64,000 nt of DNA from Clostridiales bacterium (GCA_022801595.1 JAAWSO010000003.1:62001-126000), one strand, 5' to 3'. Positions 49,046 to 58,975 are shown, counted from the stretch's first letter. Translations and numbers: made by a program. The notes: generated by a model from the sequence alone, not told the origin.

Positions 49046-49801
49046 ATGATGACGTTTCCCCATCAAGTACAGATTTATGGAGATTCCATTTTGAAAGGAG
49101 TCCAGCTGGACCAAGCGAATCAAAAATATATCCTGCCCAAAGAGAACAACCTGGAACGCTGGGGCAAACGGCTCTCCCTCTCTGTGCGGAACTATTCTAA
49201 GTTTGGCTGTACCGTGGAAAAAGGCTTTCAAATCGTCCGGCGGCAGCTAGAGAAATGGAAAAAATCCGGAGGGGAAAACCAAGTGGTTTTGCTGGAGTAC
49301 GGCGGCAACGATTCCGATTATGATTGGGCGCAGATCAATGCCGATCCTTCTGGGGAATTCCATCCCCACACCGAACTTCCGGTATTTCGCCGGGTGCTTC
49401 GTGGAATGGTGGAGTTTGTCCGGGAACAAGGCATGACTCCGGTGATGATGAACCTGCCTCCGGTGGACTCCACCAAATATTTGAACTGGCTTTGCCGCAG
49501 TGGGACCGGCATTCAAAAAGAGAATCTGCTCCAGTGGCTCCGGGATCCCGAAATTATCTACCGGCATCAGGAGCTGTATTCCGCGGCGGTCTGCCAGGTG
49601 GCTTGGGAAACCAATACCCCACTGATCGACGTCCGCTCCGAATTCTTGAAAAGCCGGGATTATAAAAGCCTGATCTGCCAGGATGGCATCCATCCCAGCG
49701 CGGCGGGACACCGGCTGATTCAAAAGAGCCTGGCTGCTTTCGCCCGGCAATTCAGCCGCCTCGCGCCGGTCCCGAACCGGCCGCTGCAAGGCGCTGTTTA
49801 A
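49046..49801 (+). CDS. SGNH/GDSL-type hydrolase
   Basis: 251 residues from ATG 49046, behind AAAAGGAG (ATG 49049 follows immediately). Block I YGDSILKGV (Ser, about 11), block III EYGGNDSDYDW (Asn), block V DGIHPSAAGHRLI (Asp and His near the C-terminus), the SGNH catalytic set. No signal peptide, so a cytoplasmic esterase or lysophospholipase-like enzyme; substrate unknown. Confidence 0.9.
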   Translation: MMTFPHQVQIYGDSILKGVQLDQANQKYILPKENNLERWGKRLSLSVRNYSKFGCTVEKGFQIVRRQLEKWKKSGGENQVVLLEYGGNDSDYDWAQINADPSGEFHPHTELPVFRRVLRGMVEFVREQGMTPVMMNLPPVDSTKYLNWLCRSGTGIQKENLLQWLRDPEIIYRHQELYSAAVCQVAWETNTPLIDVRSEFLKSRDYKSLICQDGIHPSAAGHRLIQKSLAAFARQFSRLAPVPNRPLQGAV

Positions 49802-49845
49802 CTGAACTTCGCTTACGAGAATCTCAATTCCAACCATAAAACAAG

Positions 49846-49880
49846 AAAAAGCGCGTTCCCTTTTTGGGAGCGCACTTTTT
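49846..49880. terminator. bidirectional intrinsic terminator
   Basis: AAAAAGCGCGTTCCC-TTTTT-GGGAGCGCACTTTTT, between the convergent SGNH and CNNM/CorC genes. Confidence 0.85.
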
Positions 49881-49890
49881 CTTTGCCCGC

Positions 49891-51222
49891 TCAATCTTCC
49901 TCGGCCATCGGTTCCATTTTTTCAATCCGCAGCTTGGTAATCCGCTGCTCCTCCACCTGTTCCACCGTAATGGTCATCGGACCGATCTGCACACTGGGAC
50001 ATTCGTCCCCTTCCGGGATATTCCCCAACATGCCAGCCACCAACCCAGCAATGGTATCGTAATCCCCTTCTGGAAGCTCGATTTTGAGCCGGCGGTTTAC
50101 TTTGTCTACGGGAACCGCGCCGTCTACCAAAAAGGTATGACCGTTGACAGGGCGGATTTCCTCTTCCTCATGGTCGTATTCATCCTGAATATTTCCCACA
50201 ATGGACTCCAAAATATCCTCCATCGTCACCATACCTCGGGTGCCGCCGTACTCGTCTACCAAAATGGCCGCTTGAATCCGGCGCTCTGTCATTTGATGAA
50301 ACAGTTGGCTAGCCGGCAAGCTGTCCGGCACAAAAAAAGCTGGCCGCATCACGGCGGACACCCGCAAATTCGGGCTGATGGAACGCCCCACATACCGGAG
50401 CAAATCCTTCACGTACACAATGCCCAACAGATTATCCAGGTCCTCATGATACACTGGAATCCGGGAATAGCCTTCCCGGACCGCTAGGTTGGCCACTTCC
50501 TGAACGCTTTCCGTATCCTCCACAGCTACCAAATCGGTACGGTGGGTCATGATCTCCCGCGCATTGGTGTCGTTAAAGTCGAAAACATTGGCGATCATAT
50601 CTTTCTCGCTGGCTTCAATGCTGCCGCTCTCCCCGCTTTCGTCCACCATCATCAGGATTTCTTCCTCCGTGGCTGGCTTGTCCGACGCGTGGGGATTGAG
50701 GCCCATACCCTTAACCAAGCCATTGGACAGCAGGGAAGCCAGGGCCGTGACCGGACGGAACAGCGCCGCGAATAAATGGACCAGGCCCGCGGTACGCATG
50801 GCGCTGACCTCCGGCTTGGCGGCGGCGATTTTCCGAGGGATCAAGTTCCCCACAATCAGAAAGACAAACGCCAGCCCCAACTCAACCAGGGCGATGGCAA
50901 TGCCGCGATGGACTGTCGCGGAAAAAGGAAGGAAGGAAAGCGCGCTTCCCAAGGCTGGGGCAATGCTCCAGGACAAAAAGCCAGCGGATAAAAAGCCAGC
51001 GAGCAAGGTCATCCACGCCAGGGTAGACAGCAGCCGAGGCTGCCGCTCCATATGGCGGACGGCCTTCTGAGCCCTCAGATTGCTCGCGGAAAGACGGCGG
51101 AGCTGCCGCTCATTGGCATGCTGGAACGCGCTTTCAGCCGCGGAAAACCATCCATATAAAAACAGGCAGACCACAGAAAGTAGAATGGCAAAAACAAGAT
51201 GTTCGCCAGGTTCGGGAGACAT
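49891..51222 (-). CDS. CNNM/CorC (hemolysin C-like) transporter-associated protein
   Basis: 443 residues: CNNM transmembrane domain with four segments (about 8-165), two CBS domains (about 225-340; REIMTHRTDLVAVE, RIQAAILVDEYGGTRGMV) and a C-terminal CorC_HlyC domain (VDGAVPVDKVNRRL). Family members take part in magnesium or cobalt export. GAGAGGA upstream of the ATG. No other ion-transport gene adjoins. Confidence 0.93.
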   Translation of the reverse strand: MSPEPGEHLVFAILLSVVCLFLYGWFSAAESAFQHANERQLRRLSASNLRAQKAVRHMERQPRLLSTLAWMTLLAGFLSAGFLSWSIAPALGSALSFLPFSATVHRGIAIALVELGLAFVFLIVGNLIPRKIAAAKPEVSAMRTAGLVHLFAALFRPVTALASLLSNGLVKGMGLNPHASDKPATEEEILMMVDESGESGSIEASEKDMIANVFDFNDTNAREIMTHRTDLVAVEDTESVQEVANLAVREGYSRIPVYHEDLDNLLGIVYVKDLLRYVGRSISPNLRVSAVMRPAFFVPDSLPASQLFHQMTERRIQAAILVDEYGGTRGMVTMEDILESIVGNIQDEYDHEEEEIRPVNGHTFLVDGAVPVDKVNRRLKIELPEGDYDTIAGLVAGMLGNIPEGDECPSVQIGPMTITVEQVEEQRITKLRIEKMEPMAEED

Positions 51223-51569
51223 ATCAGTTCCTCTCTTTCACATTCATTTTCTTTTTTCTATTTTACTATGGGAACGCAGGAATAGCAAGCGGCCTATTTT
51301 TTCCTCGTTTTTACGTTCCATATTTTTGTTCTTTGCCTGTGCCAATCCGCAAAACATTCCATGTGAAACGTATGCCCGCCTCGTCCGATCCCCTATTGTT
51401 AATCCGCACACAAATATTGCTCCAAATCTTCCAAACTTGAGTTCTGGAGAGCGAATCCATCCTGCCTTTTTTACAAAATCTGATCAGATTCCGCAAAAAA
51501 TCACAAGAAAATGTGAAAAACGCTTCCATGTTTTCCATCTTTCCTCTGCGGTTTCTGGTTGGGAATAAA
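51223..51569. other. intergenic region without recognisable gene
   Basis: About 350 bp between the CNNM gene and the lipoprotein terminator. The open frames here (for example minus 51311-51538) lack ribosome sites and family features. I see no RNA motif or repeat. Confidence 0.6.
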
Positions 51570-51572
51570 CAA

Positions 51573-51603
51573 AAAGCGCCTGCTTTTCCCAGCAGGCGCT
51601 TTC
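51573..51603 (-). terminator. intrinsic terminator
   Basis: AAAGCGCCTGC-N8-GCAGGCGCTTT with a following T-rich run on the minus strand, 25 bp after the lipoprotein gene. Confidence 0.88.
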
Positions 51604-51627
51604 TGAATGCTATTTACAAGGTTACCG

Positions 51628-52539
51628 TCACTGCGTTTTGAAAGCGGCGGCTGGGAGTTTAACCTCGGGAACATCGTCACCAAACGCGGTATATGTAATG
51701 GTCATGCTATATTTTTCTACATTGAAATCGCTGGGAACACTGGTATTTTGGGCGGAAAAAACTTTTTCCATAATCTCTTTGAAATAATCGCTCATGTCAA
51801 TGGTCATTTCCACAGGAAGCAAGGTTTCCGCGTCGTAATAGCCCACAATTTTCATGCCCGACTCCGTCTTGAAGTCTTCCAGGCTCATGCCGCTTTGGCC
51901 AAGCTGCTGAGTCAATTGATCCTCTATGCCGGAGGCTTTCAGGGCTTCTATCATATCGTCGCCGGTTAGCTTACCTTCCAACACAACCACTTCCTTGCCG
52001 TTTACCTTTTGGACGCCTTTGTTCTCAAAGATTTCGGCATCCTGGGTGTAAACGCTGGTATCCACCTGCTGGCTGTATTGCTTGAGCTGTTCCTGAGACT
52101 CGCTTAGGTCAATGCTGGATTTCTGCCATTGGCCGTCCATTCCCATATACATGGAAACCTTGCCGTTTTCCTCCAGCATATATAGGTCAATAGCCTGGGA
52201 TTGCTTTTGTCCGCCCTGGGAAACATTCATATCCATGTTCATTTGCGCCCGCACAGGATTTTGTTTGGCGATCATATCCATGTCAATGGCCATTTCCATC
52301 GCTTGGCCTTGGGCCTTCATTTTCATCTCAGCCTTCAGGTTGGCTTGGAGATCCGTCAGATCTTCCGAAGCTTTTCCAGACTGGGCTAGGATGGCCTGCG
52401 GAGTCATGTTGGCGGCTCCTTGAGCGCCGACTTGGCTCATCACTTCGCTTGAACTGCCGGGACCTTCCCCACAAGCCGCCAAGGATAACGCCAAAACAAC
52501 AGCCGCAATCCCTGCGCCAATCCGTTTTTTCATTTTCAT
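51628..52539 (-). CDS. DUF6612-like lipoprotein
   Basis: 303 residues. Lipoprotein signal with lipobox LAAC (Cys23), then a Met-rich domain (AEMKMKAQGQAMEMAIDMDM and MNMDMNVS), a repeated ENGKVSMYMGMDGQW strand pattern and a C-terminal YSMTITYTAFGDDVPEVKLP tail, matching DUF6612-type substrate-free lipoproteins with a LolA/LppX-like beta fold. Function unknown. Own promoter and terminator. Confidence 0.75.
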   Translation of the reverse strand: MKMKKRIGAGIAAVVLALSLAACGEGPGSSSEVMSQVGAQGAANMTPQAILAQSGKASEDLTDLQANLKAEMKMKAQGQAMEMAIDMDMIAKQNPVRAQMNMDMNVSQGGQKQSQAIDLYMLEENGKVSMYMGMDGQWQKSSIDLSESQEQLKQYSQQVDTSVYTQDAEIFENKGVQKVNGKEVVVLEGKLTGDDMIEALKASGIEDQLTQQLGQSGMSLEDFKTESGMKIVGYYDAETLLPVEMTIDMSDYFKEIMEKVFSAQNTSVPSDFNVEKYSMTITYTAFGDDVPEVKLPAAAFKTQ

Positions 52540-52569
52540 CGCTAATTCCCCCTTTTTAATAATACTTTC

Positions 52570-52597
52570 ATTATAACAAATCCCAAAGGGATGTCAA
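52570..52597 (-). promoter_or_regulatory. promoter of the lipoprotein gene
   Basis: Minus-strand TTGACA (52597-52592), 16-bp spacer, TATAAT (52575-52570). Confidence 0.85.
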
Positions 52598-52985
52598 TGT
52601 CATGGCGAGAAGAGATTGCCGCTCCTTTTTGTAAAGTTTCGCTAAAAAATTTCTATGGGGAACCCAACCATCCTTTTCTTTTTGACCTCCCTGCCCTTCT
52701 CCATTACGACGTAAGGTTTCTATTTTGCCACCTCTTCCGATTGCCTTGGAAATTTCTTATTGTTTTCTTCCCCTTTCCCATATTTGTAAAAACCGCTGAA
52801 AATATATCTCAATTCCTCAATCAAATCTGTTGTTTTGCTTAATTTTATGACAAAGTAAAAAAAGCTCTTAGGGATATTGTTAAAAAATACGCAATCTTTC
52901 TTAGCAATGTTCCCAAAAATCGAGAGGCAAGTATGAATACATTATTAAAAATGGAAATCCCCCTGACAAAAATGCACATTATTAC
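52598..52985. other. intergenic region upstream of nifJ
   Basis: About 390 bp without a credible gene. The only pattern noted is TTGTTAAAAAATACGCAA at 52,876-52,893, a loose half-match to a Rex box but distant from any promoter. Confidence 0.5.
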
Positions 52986-53014
52986 TTTACAATCCCAAAA
53001 GAAAATGATAAACT
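52986..53014 (+). promoter_or_regulatory. candidate promoter of nifJ
   Basis: TTTACA (52986-52991), 17-bp spacer, TAAACT (53009-53014); start expected about 53,021, inside the inverted repeat at 53020-53044. Confidence 0.5.
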
Positions 53015-53019
53015 TTAAC

Positions 53020-53044
53020 TTAAGTATAGGTCATTCTTACTTAA
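53020..53044. promoter_or_regulatory. inverted repeat at the nifJ start site, candidate operator
   Basis: TTAAGTA (53020-53026) and TACTTAA (53038-53044) with an 11-base centre, overlapping the predicted transcription start. The position suits a repressor site; the regulator is unknown. Confidence 0.4.
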
Positions 53045-53093
53045 AATTTTCCATCATTATGTTATGATCATACCTTGAAGGGGGAAATACCAC

Positions 53094-56000
53094 ATGGCAA
53101 GAAAAATGAAAACCATGGATGGTAACAACGCTGCTGCGCATGTTTCCTATGCGTTCACCGATGTTGCCGCAATCTATCCAATCACTCCATCCTCTGTGAT
53201 GGCAGACGATACGGACAAATACGCCGCCGCCGGACGGAAAAACCTGTTTGGCCAGGAAGTCCGGGTGACGGAAATGCAGTCCGAAGCCGGCGCCGCCGGC
53301 GCGGTGCATGGCTCTCTGTCTGCTGGCGCCCTGACCACTACATACACGGCTTCCCAGGGCTTGCTCCTGATGATTCCAAACATGTATAAAATGGCCGGAG
53401 AGCTGTTGCCAAGCGTCATCCACGTATCCGCTCGTACCTTGGCCGGACACGCTTTGTCCATTTTCGGCGATCATTCCGATATTTATTCCTGCCGCCAGAC
53501 TGGTTACGCTATGCTGTGCAGCAACAGCCCTCAGGAGGTTATGGATCTGGGCGCTGTGGCTCACTTGGCCGCCATCAAAGGCCGGGTTCCGTTCCTCCAT
53601 TTCTTCGACGGCTTCCGTACCTCCCACGAGATCCAGAAGATCGCAACCTGGGACTACGAGGATCTGGGCGAAATGCTGGATTGGGACGCTGTGGACGCGT
53701 TCCGCCGCCGTGCTCTGAACCCAGAGCATCCGGTTCTCCACGGCACCGCGCAAAACGACGATATCTTCTTCCAAGCCCGCGAGGCCTGCAACACCTACTA
53801 CGATGCCGTTCCTGAAATCGTAGTGGAGTATATGAACAAGGTCAATGAAAAGTGCGGCACCAACTACAAGCCGTTTAACTACTATGGCGCGCCAGACGCA
53901 GAGAAGGTCATCATCGCTATGGGTTCCGTCTGCGAAACCGCAGAGGAAACTATTGATTACCTGATGGCTGCTGGTGAGAAGGTAGGCTTGGTGAAGGTTC
54001 ACCTCTACCGTCCATTCTGCGCCAACTACCTCCTGGACGTTCTGCCGGATACCGTAACATCCATTTCCGTTTTGGACCGTACCAAGGAGCCTGGCTCCAT
54101 TGGCGAGCCTTTGTACCTGGATGTGCTGGCTGCTCTCAGCGGCACTAAGTTTGGCTGCTGCTCCATTTACAGCGGCCGCTACGGCTTGGCTTCCAAGGAC
54201 ACCTCCCCAGCCCACATCGTCGCTGTGTTCCGCAACATGGGCGCTGCGGACGGGAAAAAGCGTTTCACCATCGGTATCACAGACGATGTGACCAACCTGT
54301 CCCTGCCCATCAACGAGAACCCAGACACCTCTCCAGAGGGTACCCGTTCCTGTAAGTTCTGGGGCTTGGGCGCAGACGGCACCGTTGGCGCAAACAAGAA
54401 TTCCATCAAAATCATCGGCGATAAGACCGACATGTACGCACAGGGTTACTTCGCTTACGACTCCAAAAAATCCGGAGGTATCACCGTATCCCACCTACGT
54501 TTTGGCCACAATCCGATCAAATCCTGCTATTATATCAGCCAGGCTGACTTTGTCGCCTGTCATAACCCATCCTATGTGGATAAATATGACATGGTACAGG
54601 ATCTGAAGAAGGGCGGCAGCTTCTTGCTCAACTGTCCATGGGATGTGGAAGAACTGGGCAAACGCCTGCCTGCTAACGTAAAACGTTTCATCGCGGAAAA
54701 CAACATCAACCTGTACACCATCGACGGCATCAAGATCGGAAAGGAAATCGGCTTGGGCGGGCGGATCAACACCATCCTGCAAGCGGCTTTCTTTAAGATC
54801 GCAAACATCATCCCCATTGAGCAAGCCATACAATACATGAAAGACGCGGCTACCAAGTCCTACAGCAAAAAGGGCGAGGAAGTGGTCGCCATGAACCACC
54901 GCGCCATTGAGCGGGGTGCGGAAGGCGCAGTAAAGGTAGAGGTGCCGGCTGACTGGGCAACCGCAACCGAAGGCGCTGCTGTTCACCAGGCCGCTCATGA
55001 AGGCCGCGCTGATGTGGTGGAATATGTCACCAACATCCTGACTCCAGTCAATGCCCAAAAGGGCAATACCTTGCCGGTGTCCGCCTTCCTGAAAGGTGCG
55101 GACGGCACTACCCCTCAAGGCACTGCCGCTTATGAGAAACGAGGCATTGCCGTAGACGTTCCAGAATGGATTCCAGAGAACTGTATCCAATGTAACTTCT
55201 GTTCCTACGTTTGTCCTCACTCCGTCATCCGCCCTATCGCCATGACCGAAGAAGAGCTGGCTAAGGCTCCTGCCGACACTTTGGCCAAGGACTTGACCGG
55301 TATGGCCGGCCTGAAGTTTGTGATGACCGTATCCACCCTGGACTGCACCGGCTGCGGTTCCTGCGTGGATGTTTGCCCAGCCAAAACAAAAGCTCTGGTA
55401 ATGAAGCCAATTGACTCTCAAATGAAGTATCAGCCAGTATTTGATTATGGCCAAAAGGTTGGCGAGAAAGAAGAGGTTATCGCTAAGTTTAAGGAGACGA
55501 CCGTAAAGGGCAGCCAGTTCAAGCAGCCGCTCTTCGAGTTCTCCGGCGCATGCGCAGGTTGCGGCGAAACCCCTTACGCAAAGCTTGCCACCCAACTGTT
55601 TGGCGACCGCATGATGATCGCCAACGCCACCGGCTGTTCCTCCATTTGGGCTGGTTCCGTTCCTTCCACTCCATACACCGTAAACAAAGAAGGCAAGGGT
55701 CCATCTTGGGGCAACTCCCTGTTTGAGGATAACGCGGAATATGGCTTAGGTATGGAATTGGCGCAAAAAGCAATCCGTCACCGTCTGGCTGGTTACATTG
55801 AGCAAATCAAGGATTCCGAGAAGGCTCCTGAATCCCTGAAAGCCGCTTGCGCCGCTTACTTGGATACCAGAATGGACAGCGGCGCCAACCGCGTGCCAAC
55901 CGCCAATCTGATCGCGGAACTGGAAAAGGTTGACGGCTGCTGCGACTGTGCGGAAGGCGGCGCGCTGGTCAAGAAAATCCTGGCTGACAAGGACTTCCTC

Positions 56001-56669
56001 AATAAGAAATCCATCTGGATCATGGGCGGCGACGGCTGGGCCTATGACATCGGCTTCAGCGGCGTTGACCACGCTTTGGCGTCCGGTGAAAACATCAACA
56101 TCCTGGTCTTCGACACGGAGGTTTATTCCAACACCGGTGGTCAAGCTTCCAAGGCTTCCCCGCTGGGTTCTGTGGCTCAGTTTGCCGCTGCCGGTAAGGC
56201 TACCCGCAAAAAGGATCTGCCAGGCATCGCCATGAGCTACGGCAATGTTTACGTCGCTCACGTTGCCATGGGCGCTGACTACAACCAATGCATCAAGACC
56301 TTTGTGGAAGCGGAAAGCTACGATGGTCCATCCATTATCATCGCATATGCTCCATGTATCAACCATGGCATTAAGGGCGGCCTCCGCGGCGTACAGGAAG
56401 TAGAGAAACGCGCCGTTGCCGCTGGCTACTGGACCAATTTCCGCTATGACCCAAGAAGACAAGCGGAAGGCAAGAACCCATTCCAGCTCGACAGCAAAGA
56501 GCCATCTGCAAGCTACCGCGACTTCCTGATGAGCGAGGTTCGCTACAACTCCTTGACCCGTGCATTCCCAGAGCGTGCGGAAAAACTGTTCGCACAAGCT
56601 GAGAAGGACGCTGCTTATAATTATAAGAGACTCAAGGCAATGGCAGAAGCTCCTGTGATTGAAGAATAA
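53094..56669 (+). CDS. nifJ: pyruvate:ferredoxin (flavodoxin) oxidoreductase
   Basis: Oxidises pyruvate to acetyl-CoA and CO2 and reduces ferredoxin; the central catabolic step in anaerobes. A single chain of 1191 residues: pyruvate-binding domain (ITPSSVMAD, about 26), two-cluster ferredoxin insert with CIQCNFCSYVCP (about 697) and CTGCGSCVDVCP (about 752), a proximal-cluster motif CAGCGETPY (about 820), and the ThDP site GGDGWAYDIGFSG (about 983). Codon use (for example CCA for Pro) is biased as in ilvC, consistent with high expression. GAAGGGGG ribosome site; a terminator follows. Confidence 0.98.
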   Translation: MARKMKTMDGNNAAAHVSYAFTDVAAIYPITPSSVMADDTDKYAAAGRKNLFGQEVRVTEMQSEAGAAGAVHGSLSAGALTTTYTASQGLLLMIPNMYKMAGELLPSVIHVSARTLAGHALSIFGDHSDIYSCRQTGYAMLCSNSPQEVMDLGAVAHLAAIKGRVPFLHFFDGFRTSHEIQKIATWDYEDLGEMLDWDAVDAFRRRALNPEHPVLHGTAQNDDIFFQAREACNTYYDAVPEIVVEYMNKVNEKCGTNYKPFNYYGAPDAEKVIIAMGSVCETAEETIDYLMAAGEKVGLVKVHLYRPFCANYLLDVLPDTVTSISVLDRTKEPGSIGEPLYLDVLAALSGTKFGCCSIYSGRYGLASKDTSPAHIVAVFRNMGAADGKKRFTIGITDDVTNLSLPINENPDTSPEGTRSCKFWGLGADGTVGANKNSIKIIGDKTDMYAQGYFAYDSKKSGGITVSHLRFGHNPIKSCYYISQADFVACHNPSYVDKYDMVQDLKKGGSFLLNCPWDVEELGKRLPANVKRFIAENNINLYTIDGIKIGKEIGLGGRINTILQAAFFKIANIIPIEQAIQYMKDAATKSYSKKGEEVVAMNHRAIERGAEGAVKVEVPADWATATEGAAVHQAAHEGRADVVEYVTNILTPVNAQKGNTLPVSAFLKGADGTTPQGTAAYEKRGIAVDVPEWIPENCIQCNFCSYVCPHSVIRPIAMTEEELAKAPADTLAKDLTGMAGLKFVMTVSTLDCTGCGSCVDVCPAKTKALVMKPIDSQMKYQPVFDYGQKVGEKEEVIAKFKETTVKGSQFKQPLFEFSGACAGCGETPYAKLATQLFGDRMMIANATGCSSIWAGSVPSTPYTVNKEGKGPSWGNSLFEDNAEYGLGMELAQKAIRHRLAGYIEQIKDSEKAPESLKAACAAYLDTRMDSGANRVPTANLIAELEKVDGCCDCAEGGALVKKILADKDFLNKKSIWIMGGDGWAYDIGFSGVDHALASGENINILVFDTEVYSNTGGQASKASPLGSVAQFAAAGKATRKKDLPGIAMSYGNVYVAHVAMGADYNQCIKTFVEAESYDGPSIIIAYAPCINHGIKGGLRGVQEVEKRAVAAGYWTNFRYDPRRQAEGKNPFQLDSKEPSASYRDFLMSEVRYNSLTRAFPERAEKLFAQAEKDAAYNYKRLKAMAEAPVIEE

Positions 56670-56700
56670 TCCTGCTTCTCCCTTCCTAATCCTATCATAA

Positions 56701-56749
56701 AAAAACCCCTGCACTTTGGAATCGTTTCCAATTGTGCGGGGGCTTTTTG
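56701..56749 (+). terminator. intrinsic terminator after nifJ
   Basis: AACCCCTGCAC ... GTGCGGGGG long stem (with an inner TTGGAA/TTCCAA extension) followed by CTTTTTG. The gap 56750-56947 holds no further feature. Confidence 0.9.
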
Positions 56750-56947
56750 TTGCTCAGCGAAAATTGGAATGGCTGAGTTGATATCGGCATTCTTTTGCGG
56801 TTTTCTTAGACGGACGATTTCAAAATTTTTCTTTCTAAAATCTAGAGATAAGTTTTGAATTTCAGCTTGACATCATGATTTTGTATGATAAAATAAAATT
56901 AGAGATTAAATTTTTATGAAAAATAGGAAAAATAAGGAGGGATTTTG

Positions 56948-57349
56948 ATGAAACGATTCGATTGGAGAATTATTTTAATCAGCGTCGCCATTTTTATCAT
57001 CCCTCCTCTCGCCATTCCTACCCGTGGAGTGTTAACGGAAGGGATCACCACCTATGTCTACGGCTTTCCTTTTTCCTGGTTTTCTATTTTTTTTGAATCT
57101 CGCGGGGGAAAAGCATTTCTCGTGCAAGCATTGTCAGAGCCCCACAGCGGCATTTCCGTCAGCATTGTTTCCGCAATCATGAATTTGCTAATCATCTATA
57201 TTGTGGTGAACGCAGTGGTCAAAGTCTTTGTATTCAAAAAACGGAACCACCCAGAGGATCAACCTCCTATGGATGATTCCGTATCGTCGGATTTAAAGGA
57301 AGAAAAAGAAACAGCTACTGCGCAGTCACGTGGATCAGATGAGCAATAG
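56948..57349 (+). CDS. hypothetical two-helix membrane protein
   Basis: 133 residues from ATG 56948 behind AAGGAGG (a TTG at 56945 is in frame). Two membrane segments (about 7-25 and 75-97) flank an extracytoplasmic loop with VYGFPFSWFSIFF; the C-terminal 35 residues are charged and disordered. No family recognised. The last 35 bp overlap, tail to tail, the end of spoVAD on the other strand, with no room for a terminator between them. Confidence 0.65.
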   Translation: MKRFDWRIILISVAIFIIPPLAIPTRGVLTEGITTYVYGFPFSWFSIFFESRGGKAFLVQALSEPHSGISVSIVSAIMNLLIIYIVVNAVVKVFVFKKRNHPEDQPPMDDSVSSDLKEEKETATAQSRGSDEQ

Positions 57350-58385
57350 ATGGAATGCTTTCTCCCTGCTGAGAAGAGGTCGGAGACATCAAAGCTCCAG
57401 TGGCCATAAAAAGCACATTCCGATAAACCCCCTTCTGGATATCAGTTAAAATTTTCGAGCAGAACACGGAGCCCGCACAGCCGCATCCAGAACCGCCTGC
57501 GTGTACATCCTGCTTCTGAGGGTCAAAAATCATTTTCCCGCAGTCTTGGTGAAGATTTCCTAAAGAAATATCGTGGTTGCTGAGTAATTCTTCAAACAGT
57601 TGACTGCCCACACTGCCCAAATCACCGGTCAGGATTAAGTCATAATCGGTGGGGCGAGTCTTAGTATCGCTGAAAAAATCAGCCAAGGTTTGAGCTGCGG
57701 CCGGCGCCATAGCCGCTCCCATGTTGTTGGCGTCCTTCACTCCTAAATCCGCAATCCGTCCGATTGTAATGGCAGAAATTACTGGCTTTTTTTCCACAGA
57801 TTCCCCGTTATTCGTTGATGACTGGGAAGCTGTGGTTTCTTTTTGGGAGGAAATCCCCCATTGGGAGATTACCGCTGCGCCGGAAGCCGTAACCGTCCAT
57901 TGAGCAGTGGGAGGACGCTGGCCTCCGTATTCCAGAGGGAATCGAAATTGACGTTCGGCGGAACAAAAGTGGGAAGAAGTCACAGCCAGAGCCCGCCGCG
58001 CCGCGCCGCCCTCCACAAATACCGCGGCCATGGCTAAGGTCTGGCACATGGTAGAGCAAGCGCCATACTGTCCCAAAAACGGAATCTGTAAGCTGCGCAG
58101 CCCAAAGGTAGACGAAATGCATTGGTTTAGCAAGTCGCCTGCAAAAATATAGTCGATGTCTGTATTGGCAAGCTGCCTTTTTTGAAGGGCCCGCTGTACG
58201 GCTTCCGTTTGCAACTGGCTTTCCGCTTTTTCCCAACTATCTTGTCCTAGCGTGGTATCGTCATAAGAATAGTCGAAATAAGGCCCCAAAGGTCCTTCTT
58301 TTTCTTTCTTGCCCGTCACCGCCGCAAAGCTTTCTACAAACGGCCTCGTTTCGGTTTGTAGAGTAAATTGTCCAATTCGTTTCAT
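57315..58385 (-). CDS. spoVAD: stage V sporulation protein AD
   Basis: 356 residues from ATG 58385 (GGAGGAGGG upstream). Thiolase-like fold protein that binds dipicolinic acid during its uptake into the forespore. Typical motifs: GPLGPYFDYSYDDTTLGQDSWEKAE, given in part here; AGDLLNQCISSTFGLR; LGQYGACSTM; FGxPLEYGGQRPPTAQWTVT region; and HAGGSGCGCAGSVFCSKIL near the C-terminus. It follows spoVAC by 17 bp. spoVAE, usually third in this group, is not found downstream. Confidence 0.95.
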   Translation of the reverse strand: MKRIGQFTLQTETRPFVESFAAVTGKKEKEGPLGPYFDYSYDDTTLGQDSWEKAESQLQTEAVQRALQKRQLANTDIDYIFAGDLLNQCISSTFGLRSLQIPFLGQYGACSTMCQTLAMAAVFVEGGAARRALAVTSSHFCSAERQFRFPLEYGGQRPPTAQWTVTASGAAVISQWGISSQKETTASQSSTNNGESVEKKPVISAITIGRIADLGVKDANNMGAAMAPAAAQTLADFFSDTKTRPTDYDLILTGDLGSVGSQLFEELLSNHDISLGNLHQDCGKMIFDPQKQDVHAGGSGCGCAGSVFCSKILTDIQKGVYRNVLFMATGALMSPTSSQQGESIPSIAHLIHVTAQ

Positions 58386-58402
58386 TTTTGTTCCCTCCTC
58401 CA

Positions 58403-58927
58403 TCAAGTGAATAGCCGGATCAAATAGAGAACCAATCCGTAAACCATAGATGAGGTAATACCATATACCAATACGGGACCAGCAATGACGAACATTTTCG
58501 CGCCCATACCCATAATAAAGCCTTCGCTTTTATACTCCATGGCAGGAGAAACAACCGAATTTGCAAATCCTGTGATGGGCACAATCGTACCTGCTCCGGC
58601 AATTTTCGCAATATTATCAAATACTTTAAATGCCGTCAGTACGGCGGCAATCCCAATCAGCGTCACAGACACCGAAATTCTGGCGTGGGTTTCCGTGAGT
58701 CCAGCCTGCATATAAGCCCAAAACAATAGCTGGCCAAAGGCGCAAATCCCGCCGCCAAACAAAAAAGCCATGATACAATTTTTCACATAGGTACTAGCGG
58801 GGGATGCTTTTTTCACCATTTGGTCATACTGTTTTTGGGGCATTTGGATCACCCGCGCCCCATCGGATGGATGCGGCATAGATCCGCTGGCTGCTTGAAA
58901 CATGGTTTCTTTCTTTTTATGATTCAT
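58403..58927 (-). CDS. spoVAC: stage V sporulation protein AC
   Basis: 174 residues from ATG 58927 behind AAAGGTGG. A hydrophilic N-terminus of about 45 residues is followed by four or so membrane segments, with the family motif GAGTIVPITGFANSVVSPAMEYKSEG (partly quoted) at about 110. SpoVAC forms a mechanosensitive channel moving Ca-DPA across the spore inner membrane. First gene of spoVAC-spoVAD, expected to be a sigma-G gene. Shows the organism, or a recent ancestor, makes endospores. Confidence 0.95.
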   Translation of the reverse strand: MNHKKKETMFQAASGSMPHPSDGARVIQMPQKQYDQMVKKASPASTYVKNCIMAFLFGGGICAFGQLLFWAYMQAGLTETHARISVSVTLIGIAAVLTAFKVFDNIAKIAGAGTIVPITGFANSVVSPAMEYKSEGFIMGMGAKMFVIAGPVLVYGITSSMVYGLVLYLIRLFT

Positions 58928-58975
58928 GATCATCCACCTTTCTGGATTCTCTTGTTTTGATTTTGTTTCATTTTA

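Noticed and set aside
53037..54494. 485-codon minus ORF opposite nifJ
   Set aside because: Shadow produced by the biased codon use of nifJ; no ribosome site or family features.
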